The notes under the pieces are model-generated. The model was given only the letters and a program-made list of their open reading frames with translations. It made no database searches and was not told the origin of the DNA. Shown piece by piece: positions 1-14,000 of a stretch of 64,000 nt of DNA. The stretch is taken from the NCBI GenBank assembly GCA_032209605.1, contig JASFXZ010000010.1, positions 15,273,385 through 15,337,384 on the forward strand, read 5' to 3'. Numbering within the stretch: position 1 is the stretch's first letter; the number at the start of each line of letters is the position of its first letter. Made by a program: the position numbers and the translations under genes. Source of the DNA: Mactromeris polynyma (Eukaryota; Mollusca; Bivalvia; Venerida; Mactridae).

Positions 1-3000
1 ATGTAACATTAAGTTGAGTAGAGTATAAGTAGCATTAAGTTGAGTACAGTATATGTAACATTAAAATGAGTAGAGTATAAGTAACATTGAGTTGAGTAGA
101 GTATATGTAACATTGAGTTGAGTAGAGTATAAGTAAAATTAAGTTGAGTACAGTATAAGTAGCATTAAGTTGAGTACAGTATAAGTAGCATTAAGTTGAG
201 TACAGTATAAGTAATATTGAGTTGAGTACAGTATAAGTAACATTGAGTTGAGTACAGTACAAGTAACATTAAGTTGAGTACAGTATAAGTAGCATTAAGT
301 TGAGTAGAGTATAAGTAACATTAAGTTGAGTAGAGTATAAGTAGCATTAAGTTGAGTACAGTATAAGAAACATTAAGTTGAGTACAGTTTAAGTAACATT
401 GAGTTGAGTACAGTATAAGTAACATTAAGTTGAGTACAGTATAAGTAGCATTAAGTTGAGTAAAGTATAAGTAACATTAAGTTGAGTAAAGTATAAGTAA
501 CATTAAGGTGAGTACAGTATAAGTAGCATTAAGTTGAGTACAGTATAACTAACACTAAGTTGAGTACAGTTTAAGTAATATTATGTTGAGTACAGTATAA
601 GTAGCATTAAGTTGAGTACAGTATAAGAAACATTAAGTTGAGTACAGTATAAGTAGCATTAAGTTGAGTACAGTATAAGTAACATTAAGTTGAGTACAGT
701 ACAAGTAACATTAAGTTAAATAAAGTATAAGTAACATTAAGTTGAGTACAGTATAAGTAACATTGAGTTGAGTACAGTATAAGTAACATAAAGTTGAGCA
801 GAGAATAAGTAACATAAAGTTGAGTAGAGTATAAGTAACATTAAGTTGAGTACAGTACAAGTAACATTAAGTTGAGGAGAGTATAAGTAACATTAAGTTG
901 AGTAGAGTATAAGTAACATTAAGTTGAGTAGAGTATAAGCAGCATTAAGTTGAGTACAGTATAAGTAACATTAAGTTGAGTACAGTATAAGAAACATTAA
1001 GTTGAGTACAGTATAAGTTACATTAAGTTTAGTACAGTATAAGTAACATTAAGTTGAGTACAGTACAAGTAACATTAAGTTAAATAAAGTATAAGTAACA
1101 TTAAGTTGAGTACAGTACAAGTAACATTAAGCTAAATAAAGTATAAGTAACATTAAGTTGAGTACAGTACAAGTAACATTAAGTTAAATAAAGTATAAGT
1201 AACATTAAGTGGAGTACAGTACAAGTAACATTCAGTTGAGTAAAGTATAAGTAATATTGAGTTGAGTACAGTATAAGGAATATTGAGTTGAGTACAGTAC
1301 AAGTAACATTAAGTTGAGTACAGTATAAGTAACATTAAGTTGAGTACAGTATAAGTAGCATTAAGTTGAGTAGAGTATAAGTAACATTAAGTTGAGTAGA
1401 GTATAAGTAGCATTAAGTTGAGTACAGTATAAGAAACATTAAGTTGAGTACAGTATAAGTAGCATTAAGTTGAGTACAGTATAAGTAACATTAAGTTGAG
1501 TACAGTACAAGTAACATTAAGTTAAATAAAGTATAAAGAACATTAAGTTGAGTACAGTACAAGTAACATTAAGTTAAATAAAGTATAAGTAACATTAAGT
1601 GGAGTACAGTACAAGTAACATTAAGTTGAGTACAGTATAAGTAACATTAAGTTGAGTACAGTACAAGTAACATTAAGTTGAGTACAGTACAAGTAACATT
1701 AAGTTGAGTACAGTATAAGTAACATAAAGTTGTTGAGTAGAGTATAAGTAACATTGAGTTGAGTACAGTACAAGTAACATTAAGTTGAGTACAGTACAAG
1801 TAACATTATGTTGAGTAGAGTATAAGTAGCATTAACTTGAGTACAGTATAAGTAACATTAAGTTGAGTACAGTATAAGTAGCCTAAAGTTGAGTAGAGTA
1901 TATATGTAACATTAAGTTGAGTACGGTATAAGTAGCATAAAGTTGAGTAGAGTATAAGTAACATTAAGTTGAGTACAGTATAAGTAACATTAAGTTGAGT
2001 ACAGTACAAGTAACATTAAGTTAAATAAAGTATAAGTAACATTATGTTGAGTACAGTACAAGTAACATTAAGTTAAATAAAGTATAAGTAACATTAAGTG
2101 GAGTACAGTACAAGTAACATTAAGTTGAGTACAGTATAAGTAACATTGAGTTGTTGAGTAGAGTATAAGTAACATTGAGTTGAGTACAGTACAAGTAACA
2201 TTAAGTTGAGTACAGTACAAGTAACATTATGTTGAGTACAGTATAAGTAACATTAAGTTGAGTAGAGTATAAGTAGCATTAAGTTGAGTACAGTATAAGT
2301 AGCATAAAGTTGAGTAGAGTATATATGTACCATTAAGTTGAGTACAGTATAAGTAGCATAAAGTTGAGTAGAGTATATATGTACCATTAAGTTGAGTACG
2401 GTATAAGTAGCATTAAGTTGAGTAGAGTATATATGTAACATTAAGTTGAGTACAGTATAAGTAGCATTAACTTGTGTACAGTATAAGTAATATTAAGTTG
2501 AGTACGGTATAAGTAGCATAAAGTTGAGTAGAGTATAAGTACTTTAAGTTGAGTACAGTACAAGTTACATTGAGATGAGTAGAGTATAAGTAACATTGCG
2601 TTGAGTAAAGTATAAGTAGCATTAAGTTGAGTAGAGTATAAGTAACATTAAGTTGAGTACAGTATAAGTAACATTGAGTTGAGGAGTATAAGTAACATTA
2701 AGTTGTGTAGAGTATAAGTAGCATTAAGTTGAGTACAGTATAAGTAGCATTAAGTTGAGTACAGTATAAGTAACATTGAGTTCAGTACAGTATAAGTAAC
2801 ATTAAGTTGAGTACAGTATAAGTAGCATAAAGTTGAGTACAGTATAAGTAACATTAAGTTGAGTAGAGTATAAGTAACATAAAGTTGAGTACAGTATAAG
2901 TAGCATTAAGTTGAGTACAGTATAAGTAACATTGAGTTCAGTACAGTATAAGTAACATTGAGTTCAGTACAGTATAAGTAACATTAAGTTGAGTACAGTA

Positions 3001-4766
3001 TAAGTAACATTAAGTTGAGTAGAGTATAAGTAACATAAAGTTGAGTACAGTATAAGTAACATTAAGTTGAGTACAGTATAAGTAGCATAAAGTTGAGTAC
3101 AGTATAAGTAGCATAAAGTTGAGTACAGTATAAGTAACATAAAGTTGAGTACAGTATAAGTAACATTAAGTTGAGTAGAGTATAAGTAACATTAAGTTGA
3201 GTACAGTATAAGTAACATTAAGTTGAGTACAGTATAAGTAACATTGAGTTGAGTAGAGTATAAGTAACATTAAGTTGAGTACAGTACAAGTAACATTGAG
3301 TTGAGTAGAGTATAAGTAACATTGAGTTGAGTAAAGTATAAGTAGCATTAAGTTGAGTAGAGTATAAGTAACATTGAGTTGAGTAAAGTATAAGTAGCAT
3401 TACGTTGAGTACAGTATAAGTAACATTAAGTTTCGTAGAGTATAAGTAACATTAAGTTGAGTACAGTATAAGTAACATTAAGTTTCGTAGAGTATAAGTA
3501 ACATTAAGTTGAGTACAGTATAAGTAGCATTAAGTTGAGTAGAGTATAAGTAACATTAAGTTGAGTACAGTATAAGTAACATTAAGTTGAGTGCAGTATA
3601 GGTAACATTGAGTTGAGTAAAGTATAAGTAACATTAAGTTGGGTAGAGTATAAGTAACATAAAGTTGAGTACAGTATAAGTAGCATAAAGTTGAGTACAG
3701 TATAAGTAACATAAAGTTGAGTACAGTATAAGTAACATTAAGTTGAGTAGAGTATAAGTAACATTAAGTTGAGTACAGTATAAGTAACATTAAGTTGAGT
3801 ACAGTATAAGTAACATTGAGTTGAGTAGAGTATAGGTAACATTAAGTTGAGTACAGTACAAGTAACATTGAGTTGAGTAGAGTATAAGTAACATTGAGTT
3901 GAGTAAAGTATAAGTAGCATTAAGTTGAGTAGAGTATAAGTAACATTAAGTTGAGTACAGTATAAGTAGCATTACGTTGAGTACAGTATAAGTAACATTA
4001 AGTTTCGTAGAGTATAAGTAACATTAAGTTGAGTAGAGTATAAGTAGCATTAAGTTGAGTAGAGTATAAGTAACAATAAGTTGAGTACAGTATAAGTAAC
4101 ATTAAGTTGAGTGCAGTATAGGTAACATTGAGTTGAGTAAAGTATAAGTAACATTAAGTTGGGTAGAGTATAAGTAACATTAAGTTTAGTAGAGTATAAG
4201 TAGCATTATGTTGAGTTGAGTACAAGTAACCTTAAGTTGAGTACAGTATAAGTAACATTAAGTTAAATAACGTATAAGTAGCATTAAGTTGAGTAGAGTA
4301 TAAGTAACATTAAGTTGAGTACAGTATAAGTAACATGGAGTTGAGTACAGTATAAGCAGCATTGAGTTGAGTACAGTATAAGTAACATTAAGTTGAGTAC
4401 ATTATAAGTAACATTAAGTTAAATAAAGTATAAGTCGCATTAAGTTGAGTAGAGTATAAGTAACATTAAGTTGAGTGCAGTATAAGTAACATTGAGTTGA
4501 GTACAGTATAAGTAACATTAAGTTGAGTACAGTATAAGTAACATTAAGTTGAGTGCAGTATAAGTAACATTAAGTTGAATAGAGTACAAGTAACATTAAG
4601 TTGAGTGCAGTATAAGTAACATTAAGTTGAGTAGAGTATAAGTAACATTAAGTTGAGTGCAGTATAAGTAACATTGAGTTGAGTACAGTATAAGTAACAT
4701 TAAGTTGAGTACAGTATAAGTAACATTAAGTTGAGTACAGTATAAGTAACATTAAGTTGAGTAAGT
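1..4766. repeat. 26-bp minisatellite array, about 180 copies
   Basis: The unit reads roughly AGTATAAGTAACATTAAGTT followed by GAGTAC, 26 bp per period, running from the window edge to about 4766. Variants differ at fixed places (AGTAGA/AGTACA, TAACATT/TAGCATT, TTAAATAAAG). Blocks of variants recur: the order near 3171-3400 returns near 3743-3970, 572 bp or 22 units later, so the array grew by block duplication. It lies left of the tail exon of gene A, so it is probably in that gene's next intron or its 3' flank. The array continues past the left edge. It has open frames on both strands but no coding character. Confidence 0.97.
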
Positions 4767-4907
4767 TCTTTCCAATCTCCTGTGATAGAGACTATTACAG
4801 ATACTAGGGTGGAGGAAGACGCCATGTGGACAGCTGGATAGAACCACCGACTTTCGTAAGCCTGAGTAAACGTTACATAACAATTGTAACGAAGCTGATA
4901 AACTTAC

Positions 4908-5046
4908 AAAAGCGTCGTCAATCTCAACGTATATATCATTGTCACCACGTGGTAGGTGTTTTGTCTTTGTCCTTGGAAACAAGCGTCTCAGTAATGTGGT
5001 TTTCCGATTCTGATCTGATTCAAAAGTACCCCCAGAATCCGTGCTT
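4908..5046 (-). CDS. Gene A exon: cytoplasmic tail
   Basis: The acceptor has a strong pyrimidine tract (CTTTATTTTTTGACAG) and the donor is a consensus GTAAGT at 4907-4902. The exon is 139 nt, entering in phase 2 and leaving in phase 0. The entry phase is exactly what the transmembrane exon's GA|GTAAGT end requires; the split codon gives Glu. Residues are hydrophilic: an acidic/Ser stretch (STDSGGTFESDQ), a basic stretch (RRLFPRTKTK) and an acidic end with the tyrosine motif DIYVEIDDAF. YVEI fits a YxxΦ sorting signal and resembles SH2-binding motifs; that role is inferred. Reading on past the donor runs into the 26-bp array, so another exon should lie further left. Confidence 0.72.
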
Positions 5047-8000
5047 CTGTCAAAAAATAAAGTATACACATATACACACTATATATTCCATACAGTATGT
5101 CATTATACATGTAAAACTGTTATTATATTACTATATTACAATACAAACAAGAAATATATTGAAAAAGGATGGTCGGCGCAATTTGAAGGTTAAGATTTGT
5201 TGTGCAACATAAACAAATGCCGAGACCTTACGATTGCTGGTCACTCCACATCCAAAATGAATTTTGGTAAATTCACCGAAATTCAGTGGATTTCGGTAAA
5301 GTAACGCAGGCCCTTGCCCCCCCCCCCCCCAGTCGGCTGTGGAGTGACCTTTTTCTATTCCTAATACAAAATTATATCCACTGAGGTTACTACTATTTTA
5401 AATACAATGCATTGATTTATGGTCGATTTCCTCTTGTATACTACCAGTATAGCCGAAGCAAGTGCCATAACATTTGGCCCCCTGTTGTGCTCATTGGCCT
5501 TGATACCGAACAATATCCATAAAATGTGGCCCCCTGTTGTGTGCATTGGCCTTGATACCGAACAATATCCATAAAATGTGGCCCCCTGTTGTGCTCATTG
5601 GCCTTGATACCGAACAATAGCCATAAAATGTGGCCCCCTGTTGTGTGCATTGGCATTGATACCGAACAATATCCATAAAATGTGGCCCCCTGTTGTGTGC
5701 ATTGGCCTTGATACCGAACAATAGCCATAAAATTTGGCCCCCTGTTGTGTGCATTGGCATTGATACCGAACAATAGCCATAAAATGTGGCCTCCTGTTGT
5801 GTGCATTGGCATTGATACCGAACAATAGCCATAAAATGTGGCCCCTGTTGTGTGCATTGGCCTTGATACCGAACAATAGCCATAAAATGTGGCCCCTGTT
5901 GTGTGCATTGGCATTGATACCGAACAATAGCCATAAAATGTGGCCCCTGTTGTGTGCATTGGCATTGATACCGAACAATAGCCATAAAATGTGGCCCCTG
6001 TTGTGTGCATTGGCCTTGATACCGAACAATAGCCATAAAATGTGGCCCCCTGTTGTGTGCATTGGCATTGATACCGAACAATAGCCATAAAATGTGGCCC
6101 CTGTTGTGTGCATTGGCCTTGATACCGAACAATAGCCATAAAATGTGGCCCCCTGTTGTGTGCATTGGCCTTGATACCGAACAATAGCCATAAAATGTGG
6201 CCCCCTGTTGTGCTCATTGGCCTTGATACCGAACAGTAGCCATAAAAGTTGACCCCATGTTGTGCTCATTTGCCTTGATACCGAACAATAGCCATAAAAG
6301 TTGACCCCCTGTTGTGCTCATTGGCCTTGATACCGAACAATATCCATAAAATGTGGCCCCCTGTTGTGTGCATTGGCCTTGGTACCGAACAATAGCCATA
6401 AAATGTGGCGCCCTGTTGTGTGCATTGGCCTTGATACCGAACAATAGCCAAAAAATGTGGCCCCCTGTTGTGTGCATTGGCCTTGATACCGAACAATAGC
6501 CATAAAATGTGGCCCTCTGTTGTGCTCATTTGCATTGATACCGAACAATAGCCATAAAAGTTGACCCCCTGTTGTGTGCATTGGCCTTGATACCGAACAA
6601 TAGCCATAAAATGTGGCCCCCTGTTGTGCTCATTTGCATTGATACCGAACAATAGCCATAAAAGTTGACCCCCTGTTGTGCTCATTGGCCTTGAGACCGA
6701 ACAATAGCCATACAATTTGGCCCCCTCATTGGCCTTGAGACTGTCTAGAAGAATCGTATGCTCACTCTACATCAGCCAGTTGCTTTCAATTTCCGTATCA
6801 TGCATATATATACATAAGTTGAAAGCGTCTGTAAAACACAGATTATTTAACATCGTACGTAACAGAGATCTGTCGTGGTGGTGTTTTAGTGATAAAGAAT
6901 TGATGGGGAGTTGTGAAAAGTTGACACCTGATACAATGTATTAGCTTTACTGAATTCATTAAAGTTTTCCTAAAATAATGTTAATCAATTCAATAATTGA
7001 TGGAAGGGAATGTAATACTTGGGCCTTAAGTTTTGCAAAATTAAAGAATTTTATTTTTTCCCGAATAAGCCTCCTTTCTTATTAATTTTCACATTTTCTT
7101 AAACAATTGTTTAAAAAGATCTATCATGTAATACTAGTAAAGGTACAATAATAGTAATTTGACATATCGTCAACAAGTGGACTTCGGTAAAACATATATT
7201 AGTACTTGTATGAATTGGTCGTTTTGCATTTTTAACAGGATAATACTGGTGGAATTCTCATGAATGAGTCCTCAAATTTTAGACACCAAAATGCACCAGA
7301 AGCAACACTTTCATACCTGTATTGTAAAAGATTTCCGGGGGAAATATGACTGGGTTGGTACAGGAAGTGGTGTCCACTGGAAATTTTGTAAAATGTTGGT
7401 ACTTGTATGAATTGGTCGTTCTGTATTTTTAACAAGACGCATGTAATACTAGTCATTTCTCAGGAATGAGTCCTCAAATTTTAGACCTTGAAATGCACCA
7501 GAACCCACCTTTTCATAACTATATTGTAACATTTTCCGGGGTAAATCTGACTAGGTGTTGGTACAGGAAGTGGTGACCCCTGGACATGTTTTAAAAAATT
7601 GGTACTTGTATGAATTGGACGTTCTGTATTTTTAACAAAATAATACTAGCGTAATTCTCATGAATGAGTCCTCAAATTTTAGACCCCGAAATGCACCAGA
7701 AGCCACCATTTCATACCTATATTGCTCAGATTTTCCGGGGGAGATCCCCCACCCCCATAACAGAGGGGTCATTTGTCCTCATGTTTGCCCCCCCCTCCCC
7801 AGTCTGGAATTTATGGATCCGGACCTGTAACGTACCATTTTCCGAAAGGTTAACCAATCCGCGTCAAGGTTACAAACGTTGTTCGGTTGAAGAGAAATTG
7901 CCTTGGTCGTTAACGTAAGATTTGATTGGTTTACACAACACTGATATGCAATAGCAAAACCATGTTAGTACGGCTGCGCCGAAAAAATAGTTTCAAAGAC

Positions 8001-11000
8001 TCATGCAACTTAATTAACGATGTTGGCTTACGCAACTACTTATTCAAAATAGAATGAAGGATAAGCATGTTATTTCCCTTAACATCTGACTACCAAGTAC
8101 TTACTCATTGTCTCGATTTCGCTTTCTGATGACAAGAAACAGAACAAGAAGTGCCACAACGAGTAGAACACCGAGGATAGCAGCCACGATAATAATGGTG
8201 TTCTCAGGATTGGGTTTCGAAGATTCCTGACGACTAACGTTTAGTGTTGAATTTGTTGAACCGATCGAATCACTTGTAGACGTAGTTAGTGGCGTGATAG
8301 AATTAGATCTAGACGTTGTTGTCAACTTTGTGGAAGGAGTGGTCGATTTTGCTGAAAGATAATTTATTGACGAATACAGTAAAACCTCACTTAAAGACCA
8401 CCTCAATAATAAGACCATTAGGAACACAATTTTCAAGTCTATTTTCAGTGTTTTGTTCTTTATTCAACCTCAATATTAAGACCACCTCAATAAAGAGACC
8501 AGTTCTTAAAGGTCCTAAGGGTGGTGTTATTATTGAGGTTTTACTGTATGTAAAATGATCGATATTGTTTGATTCCATTACTCAAGTCAGCTAAGATGTT
8601 ACATCATGAACGTAGATAAGGGGTCATCTTACAAACAAAACCTCTAATAAAGGTGATGTAGTAATTCAAAAGGTTTCATTTTAACAAAATACATAAGACA
8701 TGAACATAATGACCCTAAGTTTTACGAAAATGGAGTATTCATAAATCATGCCAGGTTGTTATGGTAACGAAAAGATGTGATTAAATCACCAAGGTAGCAA
8801 TACAACAATACAATCAACAAATTGCGTATATAACAACAACAAAATTAGCATAATAGCAACATTCGCTCACGTTTCTATGGTTATGTTGCGTTCTCTATCA
8901 TTGCCGTTAATTGCTTTTCATGGATATAAGAAATAACGGTATTGACAGAGTACTACTATATCGCCTGATTTCTTGCGCCAAGCAGCTCGTCATACGGACG
9001 GAGAGATGTACTTTGCTGCAGTTTAATTAAGAGTACAATAAAACCTCACTTAAAGACCACCACAATAATAAGACCACCTCGAAATTAAGAACACAATTTT
9101 CAAGTCCATTTTCACTGTTTTGCTCTTTGTTCAACCTTAATATTAAGACCATCGCAATAAGACGATACTTTTGCAAAAAAATGCCGACCGTGAAAATGTA
9201 TAATGCAAACTGAAGTAAGGAGTGAATGAGTTAAGGTCCGTTCAAGTAGTTTTTTCGACACTATTATTACTATTATTATTGCATTGTTTGTGAGTATCTA
9301 TTATTATTGCATTGTTTGTGAGTATCTATTATTAGTGCATTGTTTGTGAGTATCTATTATTATTGCATTGTTTGTGAGTATCTATTATTATTGCATTGTT
9401 TGTGAGTATCTATTATTATTGCATTGTTTGTGAGTATCTATTATTATTGCATTGTTTGTAAGTATCTATTATTATTGCATTGTTTGTGAGTATCTATTAT
9501 TATTGCATTGTTTGTGAGTATCTATTATTATTGCATTGTTTGTGAGTATCTATTATTATTGCATTGTTTGTGAGTATCTATTATTATTGCATTTTTTGTG
9601 AGTATCTATTATTATTGCATTGTTTGTGAGTATCTATTATTATTGCATTGTTTGTGAGTATTACACATATATACTGCAGGAACAATATTAATTAAATTAT
9701 TATAAATCATTTTCTATTAGTATTATGAGTAGTAGTAGTATTGTCTATTCAAGTATGTAAAGGGCTTCGTAAAGGGCAGCCTATGTCGCTCTTTATAATA
9801 TTATATTACAGCGTTCCACAGTCGCCAGACAGCACTAACCCTTTCAACCACAAGCTTTAGACAAATTGTTGATATACGTGAAGGAACATCTAAACAAATA
9901 ACTACTTGTTCTATTGTCTCGTTACGCCATTACACAGGATAGTATCATCTCCCTTTTTCTCTTCTATAGTATAATCGGATATACTAGTACTATACTATAT
10001 ACATACTAGTTTACTGTAGAAAGGATAAAGGATTGCAACATATTTTCTATAAAATCCAAAATTATTCACCATTTGATTTTGAAGAAATTGTATGTTTCTC
10101 TGTCACAAGCGATATTGTAGTCTCTTCCGTTTGTTTTGTAATAGTGGTTGGGTTCGTCTGCCTACCAGATGTCGTCTGTTTCTCGTTGAGTATTGTTGTT
10201 GTCATGCTATTGGTCGTCCTTTCTGACGTCGTGGTGTTCGGAACAGTGGTGTAGGAGATATTGTTTGTTGTTGTTGTTGCTGCTGTTGTTGTTGATGTTG
10301 TGGATGGCATTGGGGTTGTAGTGGTTGTCCTAAATTCGGTTGTTGTGTTAAGGGTTGTTATCCTAACGGTTGTAACTGGGAATGAAATATAAAAACAATA
10401 CTTCAATACGAGTACAATAATACGGGTTAAAACCGAGCTGTCACATGCACGTGTTTATCTAGCCCCGCATACATGTCTCTGTACTCCGACTTTTACACGC
10501 GTCTTCGTACAGCGACAGTACTGAGGTAGTTCGATCAGCAACTATAGTGACTATGGTGACTATGGTTGGATGATAAAACTCAGTCTAGTTCATCTATGGT
10601 CTAGTTACTCTGGTCACTCTTCGAATTTGGAGGTTTGAATACTATATAGAGGTGTTCCGAACATTAACTATGGTTCAACCACCGATTTAGTACGGTTGAA
10701 CTATAGTCGATATTCGGAACACCTTTATAGAGTTTTCAACCCTCCAAATTCTAAGTGTCACCATAGTCACTATAGTTGCTGATCGAACTACCTCAGGACT
10801 AATGTTTATCATACTTGGTATGGAATTAACTACACTTAGACGCTCGCAAATGATAGATACATGTAATTATCATTGTGTTGTCAAATTCGCAATTTGTTTA
10901 CCTACATATCGATTATAGGGCTGCTGTATACAACCTATCTACATCGAGTTAAAATGATATCACATGATTTAAACAACCTTCCCACCCTGTACCCAATATA

Positions 11001-14000
11001 ATGGAAAATCGATTATGAAAGACTTATCGAATTGGGTGTATATATAGTTGAGCTAAATTGTTTCAATGTTCAAGGAAAATGGATCGTCTGAAGGTGGCAA
11101 CGAAACGTTTGCCTCATAGACTGTCAGACTGCCTCTGTACGATATCACTGGAGTCCCCGTCTACGGAAAGGTGCAGCATTCAGGGGCGGATCCAGGATTT
11201 GGTCTTAGGGAGGGCGTAACTTTTTTTTGGTTTTGCTCAAGCCTTATAAAACGGCAATGACTGTTTATAAACATCATCATGATAGAATATAATGCTACAA
11301 TAAATCAGAATCGCTTATTTGAAAATCTTATAATTAAGGATATCTGTATATTTCCGTATTCATATTCAGACATACATGTAAGGTTTGGGAATTTTAGGGG
11401 GGAAGCGCGTGCCGGGTGCGCCCCCCCCCCCCTCTTAATCCGCTAGTGGCATTATTTTGATTATTTCCGAACTGTTACGCAACTTGCAAGATGTTGCGAC
11501 ATTCGGAACACCTCGGCGATTATTGGCATAAATAACCACCGAGTAGTTACGATTGATGTTGCGATTGCATCGTTTTCAATTCGATAACCTCGGCAATTGT
11601 TTTGTTTCTGAACTGTACGGAAATTGCCGAAATATTGCCATTTGATTGTCGCTTATTCTCATAAACCCTACAATAAACTCCGTAAATACCGTGCATTTTC
11701 GTAGACGACGGCCACGGTGATGACACTTGACATGTTCACTATAAAATTTAGAATACACACGTTGTAGGGTTGTATTACACAAACGTTTGATTCCATGCAT
11801 ATGGTATTTAGTTCGTTTTTTCAATCTTCTCGGTCATTTAAAACATATATAGATTATATTATTTCACCGACGAATACAACAGAAAGCGCTACATGAAGTG
11901 ATTGTATACGTCACTGAAACACAATGACGTGTGGGTGCGGGTATTGTATACGTCACTGAAACACAATGGCGTGTGGATGCGGGTATTGTATACGTCACTG
12001 AAACACAATGACGTGTGGATGCGGGTATTGTATACGTCACTGAAACACAATGACGTGTGGGTGCGGGTATTGTATACGTCACTGAAACACAATGACGTGT
12101 GGATGCGGGTATTGTATACGTCACTGAAACACAATGACGTGTGGGTGCGGGTATTGTATACGTCACTGAAACACAATGACGTGTGGGTGCGGGTATTGTA
12201 TACGTCACTGAAACACAATGACGTGTGGGTGCGGGTATTGTATACGTCACTGAAACACAATGGCGTGTGGGTGCGGGTATTGTATACGTCACTGAAACAC
12301 AATGACGTGTGGGTGCGGGTATTGTATACGTCACTGAAACACAATGGCGTGTGGATGCGGGTATTGTATACGTCACTGAAACACAATGACGTGTGGGTGC
12401 GGGTATTGTATACGTCACTGAAACACAATGACGTGTGGGTGCGGGTATTGTATACGTCACTGAAACACAATGGCGTGTGGATGCGGGTATTGTATACGTC
12501 ACTGAAACACAATGACGTGTGGGTGCGGGTATTGTATACGTCACTGAAACACAATGGCGTGTGGGTGCGGGTATTGTATACGTCACTGAAACACAATGGC
12601 GTGTGGATGCGGGTATTGTATACGTCACTGAAACACAATGACGTGTGGGTGCGGGTATTGTATCTTACTATAAACACAATGACGTGTGGGTGCGGGTATT
12701 GTATACGTCACTGAAACACAATGGCGTGTGGATGCGGGTATTGTATACGTCACTGAAACACAATGACGTGTGGGTGCGGGTATTGTATACGTCACTGAAA
12801 CACAATGGCGTGTGGATGCGGGTATTGTATACGTCACTGAAACACAATGACGTGTGGGTGCGGGTATTGTATACGTCACTGAAACACAATGACGTGTGGA
12901 TGCGGGTATTGTATACGTCACTGAAACACAATGGCGTGTGGGTGCGGGTATTGTATACGTCACTGAAACACAATGGCGTGTGGATGCGGGTATTGTATAC
13001 GTCATTGAAACACAATGACGTGTGGGTGCGGGTATTGTATCTTACTATAAACACAATGACGTGTGGGTGCGGGTATTGTATACGTCACTGAAACACAATG
13101 GCGTGTGGGTGCGGGTATTGTATACGTCACTGAAACACAATGGCGTGTGGGTGCGGGTATTGTATACGTCACTGAAACACAATGACGTGTGGGTGCGGGT
13201 ATTGTATACGTCACTGAAACACAATGGCGTGTGGGTGCCGGTATTGTATCTTACTATAAACACAATGGCGTGTGGGTGCCGGTATTGTATCTTACTATAA
13301 ACACAATGGCGTGTGGGTGCGGGTATTGTATCTTACTATAAACACAATGGCGTGTGGGTGCGGGTATTGTATCTTACTATAAACACAATGGCGTGTGGGT
13401 GCGGGTATTGTATCTTACTATAAACACAATGACGTGTGGGTGCGGGTATTGTATCTTACTATAAACACAATGGCGTGTGGGTGCGGGTATTGTATCTTAC
13501 TATAAAAACAATGGCGTGTGGGTGCGGGTATTGTATCTTACTATAAACACAATGACGTGTGGGTGCGGGTATTGTATCTTACTATAAACACAATGGCGTG
13601 TGGGTGCGGGTATTGTATCTTACTATAAACACAATGACGTGTGGGTGCGGGTATTGTATCTTACTATAAACACAATGGCGTGTGGGTGCGGGTATTGTAT
13701 CTTACTATAAACACAATGGCGTGTGGGTGCGGGTATTGTATCTTACTATAAACACAATGGCGTGTGGGTGCGGGTATTGTATCTTACTATAAACACAATG
13801 GCGTGTGGGTGCGGGTATTGTATCTTACTATAAACACAATGAGAAAATAAATTTATAATAATAGAACTGATTGATTTACAATTACGTGACATAATTGACG
13901 ACGTCATGCTGGCACGGACATATTAACCATTAATTGGAAACTTCATACTATGTTTATGTAGATTAGTTTGAACTCTAGCGAGCAGCGAGATTTCGTCCGT

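Noticed and set aside
1..4766. Telomeric or CRISPR-like repeats
   Set aside because: The unit is not TTAGGG-like and there are no spacers; it is a plain minisatellite.
4826..5212. 128-codon plus-strand frame
   Set aside because: It overlaps the minus-strand tail exon, which has both splice sites and phase support; the plus frame has none.
5441..6715. Overlapping frames of up to 258 codons
   Set aside because: Produced by the 51/52-bp array; frame changes with every 51-bp unit and there is no start or splice context.
11864..13300. Long open frames of up to 270 codons on both strands
   Set aside because: They come from a 42-bp unit without stops; the period is a multiple of three and all are periodic low-complexity peptides.
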